From assembly GCF_001434055.1 (NCBI RefSeq), contig NZ_AZCZ01000031.1, positions 1-33,724 on the forward strand: 33,724 bases of DNA, in the 5' to 3' direction. This document shows, piece after piece, positions 32,228 to 33,724 of the stretch (position 1 is the stretch's first letter; each line of letters starts with the position of its first letter). This DNA is from Levilactobacillus parabrevis ATCC 53295 (GTDB lineage: Bacteria > Bacillota > Bacilli > Lactobacillales > Lactobacillaceae). Under the pieces are notes generated by a model, which had not been told where the DNA came from, made no database searches, and was given only the letters and a program-made list of their open reading frames with translations. A program made the position numbers and the translations under genes.

Positions 32228-32463
32228 TGGCTTACGTTGCCTGGAAATCAAAGAGTTGTGTGGGGTGGTGGAAATGTCAATAAGGATGGACAATGATGAA
32301 CCTTGAAGGCGAAGTTTCCGAGTTGAAAATAACCAGAGTGGTGTTGTCACGCCCCTGTGGTTCAAACGTAGGCTTTCAGGTGTTGGCGTAACGAGGGGGA
32401 TTCTCCGCTTTTTGATAGGTGGGCTTGATTATGGGCTGGTTACGATATAATAGAGAATAATAA

Positions 32464-32517
32464 CCCGGGAAATGAATTGGCAAGTGCGTCGATCTTGAAA
32501 TATTCCCCGGGAAATAT
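32464..32517. repeat. Two CCCGGGAAAT boxes upstream of merR
   Basis: CCCGGGAAAT occurs at 32464-32473 and 32506-32515, 42 bp apart, about four helical turns. The second sits in a near-palindrome, ATATTCCCCGGGAAATAT. The boxes follow a TATAAT by about 12 and 55 nt and could be regulator sites for the merR transcript. Confidence 0.4.
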
Positions 32518-32548
32518 GCGATTAATTTTAAAATAAGACGTTTGGCCC

Positions 32549-32579
32549 TTGCACGTTACGCGACGTCATCGGGTATACC
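32549..32579 (+). promoter_or_regulatory. MerR-type promoter with 19-nt spacer
   Basis: TTGCAC (32549-32554) and TATACC (32574-32579) are 19 nt apart, the over-long spacing characteristic of promoters that MerR proteins activate by twisting DNA. Short complementary triplets (CGT...ACG) lie within the spacer. It ends 21 nt before the merR start codon, suggesting autoregulation. Confidence 0.6.
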
Positions 32580-32600
32580 TAAGGTAGGAGGTGAACGACC

Positions 32601-33230
32601 GTGTCTAAATTTACAACGGGTGAACTGGCCAAGCAGGCTCACGTGTCGGTGCGCGCCTTGCAGTACTACGATAAGCGCGGGCTCCTGCGACCAACCGAAG
32701 TCAGTGAGGGAGGCCGCCGCCTGTATACTGCGGCGGATCTGCAACGATTAAAGCTGATTCTCTTGCTCAAGGGAATGGACCTATCTTTGGCGGCTATTCA
32801 GGAAATCATCGACAGTGACCAGGCATCTCGCGTGTTAGGGCTTGTGTTGGATCAGCAGGAGCAGCGGCTACGGGATGAGCAGGCAGCGAATGCCGAGAAG
32901 CTAAAGACGGTCATGCAGGTCCGTGCTGGACTCGCCGACTTTGCCACGGTGCCCATCCAATCGATTGAAGACATGGACTTAATTATGGCAAACAAGAAGG
33001 GATTACGTCGGATTCATGTGAGCATGGTGGTTAGCGGATTGATAATGGATGCCATTGAAATAGTGGCTCTGGTCTACAGTATTGTCGTTGGCAATTGGTG
33101 GATCTTTGGGACCGCGATGGTGATAGCTGTGATCTTTGCGGCGCTGACGGTTCGTCACTACTTTAACGCGGTTGATTATATCTGTCCGGCTTGTTCTAGC
33201 CAGTTTCGGCCACAGTTTAATATAAGCTAG
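32601..33230 (+). CDS. MerR-family regulator with membrane helices and CPxC end
   Basis: Protein of 209 residues. N-terminal MerR winged helix (TTGELAKQAHVSVRALQYYDKRGLLRP is its span, residues 4-31), then a helical region and coiled coil with QEQRLRDEQAANAEKL (about 95-112). Unlike ordinary MerR proteins it continues with two hydrophobic helices (about 141-161 and 164-186) and ends YICPACSSQF, a single CPxC pair that could bind a metal or react to redox state. It is therefore probably membrane-tethered. GTG start with AGGAGGTGA upstream. No target gene follows; an IS lies directly downstream. The signal sensed is unknown. Confidence 0.85.
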   Translation: MSKFTTGELAKQAHVSVRALQYYDKRGLLRPTEVSEGGRRLYTAADLQRLKLILLLKGMDLSLAAIQEIIDSDQASRVLGLVLDQQEQRLRDEQAANAEKLKTVMQVRAGLADFATVPIQSIEDMDLIMANKKGLRRIHVSMVVSGLIMDAIEIVALVYSIVVGNWWIFGTAMVIAVIFAALTVRHYFNAVDYICPACSSQFRPQFNIS

Positions 33231-33237
33231 GCAGAAT

Positions 33238-33259
33238 TCCCTTGCTTTCAAACAAGGGA
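33238..33259. repeat. Subterminal hairpin of the IS200/IS605-type element
   Basis: TCCCTTG and CAAGGGA form a 7-bp stem around an 8-nt loop, 9 nt past the transposase stop codon. IS200/IS605 elements carry such imperfect hairpins at their ends, where the Y1 transposase binds single-stranded DNA. Confidence 0.55.
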
Positions 33260-33268
33260 TGAATGCCA

Positions 33269-33688
33269 CTATCTCCTTCGCTGACTGGCGATATAATTTT
33301 CTACAGTTTCCTTGCTCATATCGCCCAGGGTACTCATGAAGTAACTTGGGGACCAAAGATGTCCGCTCCAGAACTTCTGAGCTTTTATCTCGGGATGTAA
33401 TTCAAAGAATAAACGAGCCGAGCCACCCTTGAAGGCTTTGACAACATTAGTTGGTGCATACTTGGGTTTAAAGCTTAGTAGTAGGTGGATATGGTCTGGC
33501 ATTACTTCCATTTGCTCAATGGTTACTTCGTTTAGTCGGGCTATTTTCGTTAGAATGTCGGTCATTTCAGCGACTAACTTGGGCGTTGTAAATGCTTTGT
33601 GCCGGTATTTGGTGACCCAGACCAAGTGAAAATGAAAGTTGTAAACATAACCTCGTTCGTGAATTGCTCCGCCAATATCATTACTCAT
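33269..33688 (-). CDS. tnpA: IS200/IS605-family Y1 transposase
   Basis: Transposase of 139 residues, close to the usual 130-155. It has the HUH metal site PDHIHLLLS (His66, His68), the family segment SGHLWSPSYFMSTLGD, and the catalytic tyrosine Tyr132 in TVENYIASQ. It would cut and rejoin single-stranded DNA at the element's hairpin ends. ATG 33688 is chosen because GGGG lies 6 nt upstream; an earlier TTG has no support. The gene is intact, so the element may be active. Confidence 0.93.
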   Translation of the reverse strand: MSNDIGGAIHERGYVYNFHFHLVWVTKYRHKAFTTPKLVAEMTDILTKIARLNEVTIEQMEVMPDHIHLLLSFKPKYAPTNVVKAFKGGSARLFFELHPEIKAQKFWSGHLWSPSYFMSTLGDMSKETVENYIASQRRR

Positions 33689-33724
33689 ATGATTCCCCAA
33701 TAAATATTATTATAAGTCACTTTG

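Larger units (their letters stand above)
32079..32548. other. Intergenic region with terminator and repeated boxes
   Basis: About 470 nt without a supported gene. It holds the terminator of the DUF1275 gene at 32194-32227, an isolated TATAAT (32446-32451) and two copies of CCCGGGAAAT. The TATAAT box points to a transcript starting more than 100 nt before the MerR gene. Confidence 0.5.
33238..33724 (-). mobile_element. IS200/IS605-family element, cut by the window edge
   Basis: It consists of a Y1 transposase gene and a hairpin end lying only a few bases after the merR stop codon. There is no tnpB in the visible part, so it resembles IS200-type elements with tnpA alone. The other end is beyond base 33724. 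Exact boundaries cannot be set without the empty site. Confidence 0.7.

Noticed and set aside
32124-32306. Open frame of 60 codons after the DUF1275 gene
   Set aside because: It crosses the predicted terminator at 32194-32227, has no ribosome site and no family likeness.

Overview
The window reads like chromosome of a heterofermentative lactic acid bacterium, most probably a Levilactobacillus (L. brevis group) or close relative. Pointers are a phenolic acid decarboxylase/PadR pair, a zinc-dependent mannitol 2-dehydrogenase of the Leuconostoc/Lactobacillus type, maltose-phosphorylase-like and isomaltase-like enzymes, CcpA-type cre sites, strong AGGAGG ribosome sites and low-GC Gram-positive terminators. 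The species is inferred from gene content only.

Layout. 1-3100: a leftward three-gene operon in which every product starts with a four-cysteine zinc ribbon (a small soluble protein, a TcaA/YvbJ-like membrane protein and a polytopic membrane protein). 3150-6012: a TetR regulator overlapping a diverged second copy of elongation factor 4 (LepA), plus a 60-residue membrane protein. 6045-7735: a Nudix hydrolase, then a Fic toxin with an antitoxin that appears to be an HTH repressor fused to a VbhA-type inhibitor. 7800-9106: padA and divergent padR around a perfect 26-bp operator. 9194-13537: an MFS transporter and GH13 alpha-glucosidase operon, divergent from a LacI regulator, with paired operators and a cre site. 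14094-20022: a cre-controlled operon of GPH transporter, two different alpha/beta hydrolases and a GH65 phosphorylase, ending in a long structured 3' tail. 20256-21530: a GNAT acetyltransferase convergent with a two-subunit SMR exporter controlled by a guanidine-I riboswitch. 21665-28752: two tandem, diverged copies of one four-gene operon (ROK fructokinase, mannitol 2-dehydrogenase, polytopic membrane protein, VOC protein), each with its own promoter, operator, cre, leader hairpin and terminator, followed by a convergent LacI regulator. 30070-33724: tRNA-Gln, a nucleoside hydrolase, a DUF1275/YoaK membrane protein, a MerR regulator with membrane helices, and an IS200/IS605-type transposase at the window edge.

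The common theme is sugar use with local control. Alpha-glucosides enter by two routes, hydrolytic (GH13) and phosphorolytic (GH65). The duplicated operon would use fructose both as carbon source (phosphorylation) and as electron sink (reduction to mannitol). cre-like sites occur at the MFS/GH13, GH65, both mannitol and the nucleoside hydrolase promoters, so CcpA probably coordinates them.

The most unusual points are the HTH-VbhA/Fic module with its possible internal antitoxin start; a family of intergenic hairpin elements with a constant core but differing, still self-complementary arms; the whole-operon duplication with leader hairpins kept despite sequence change; and the esterase-esterase-GH65 gene set.
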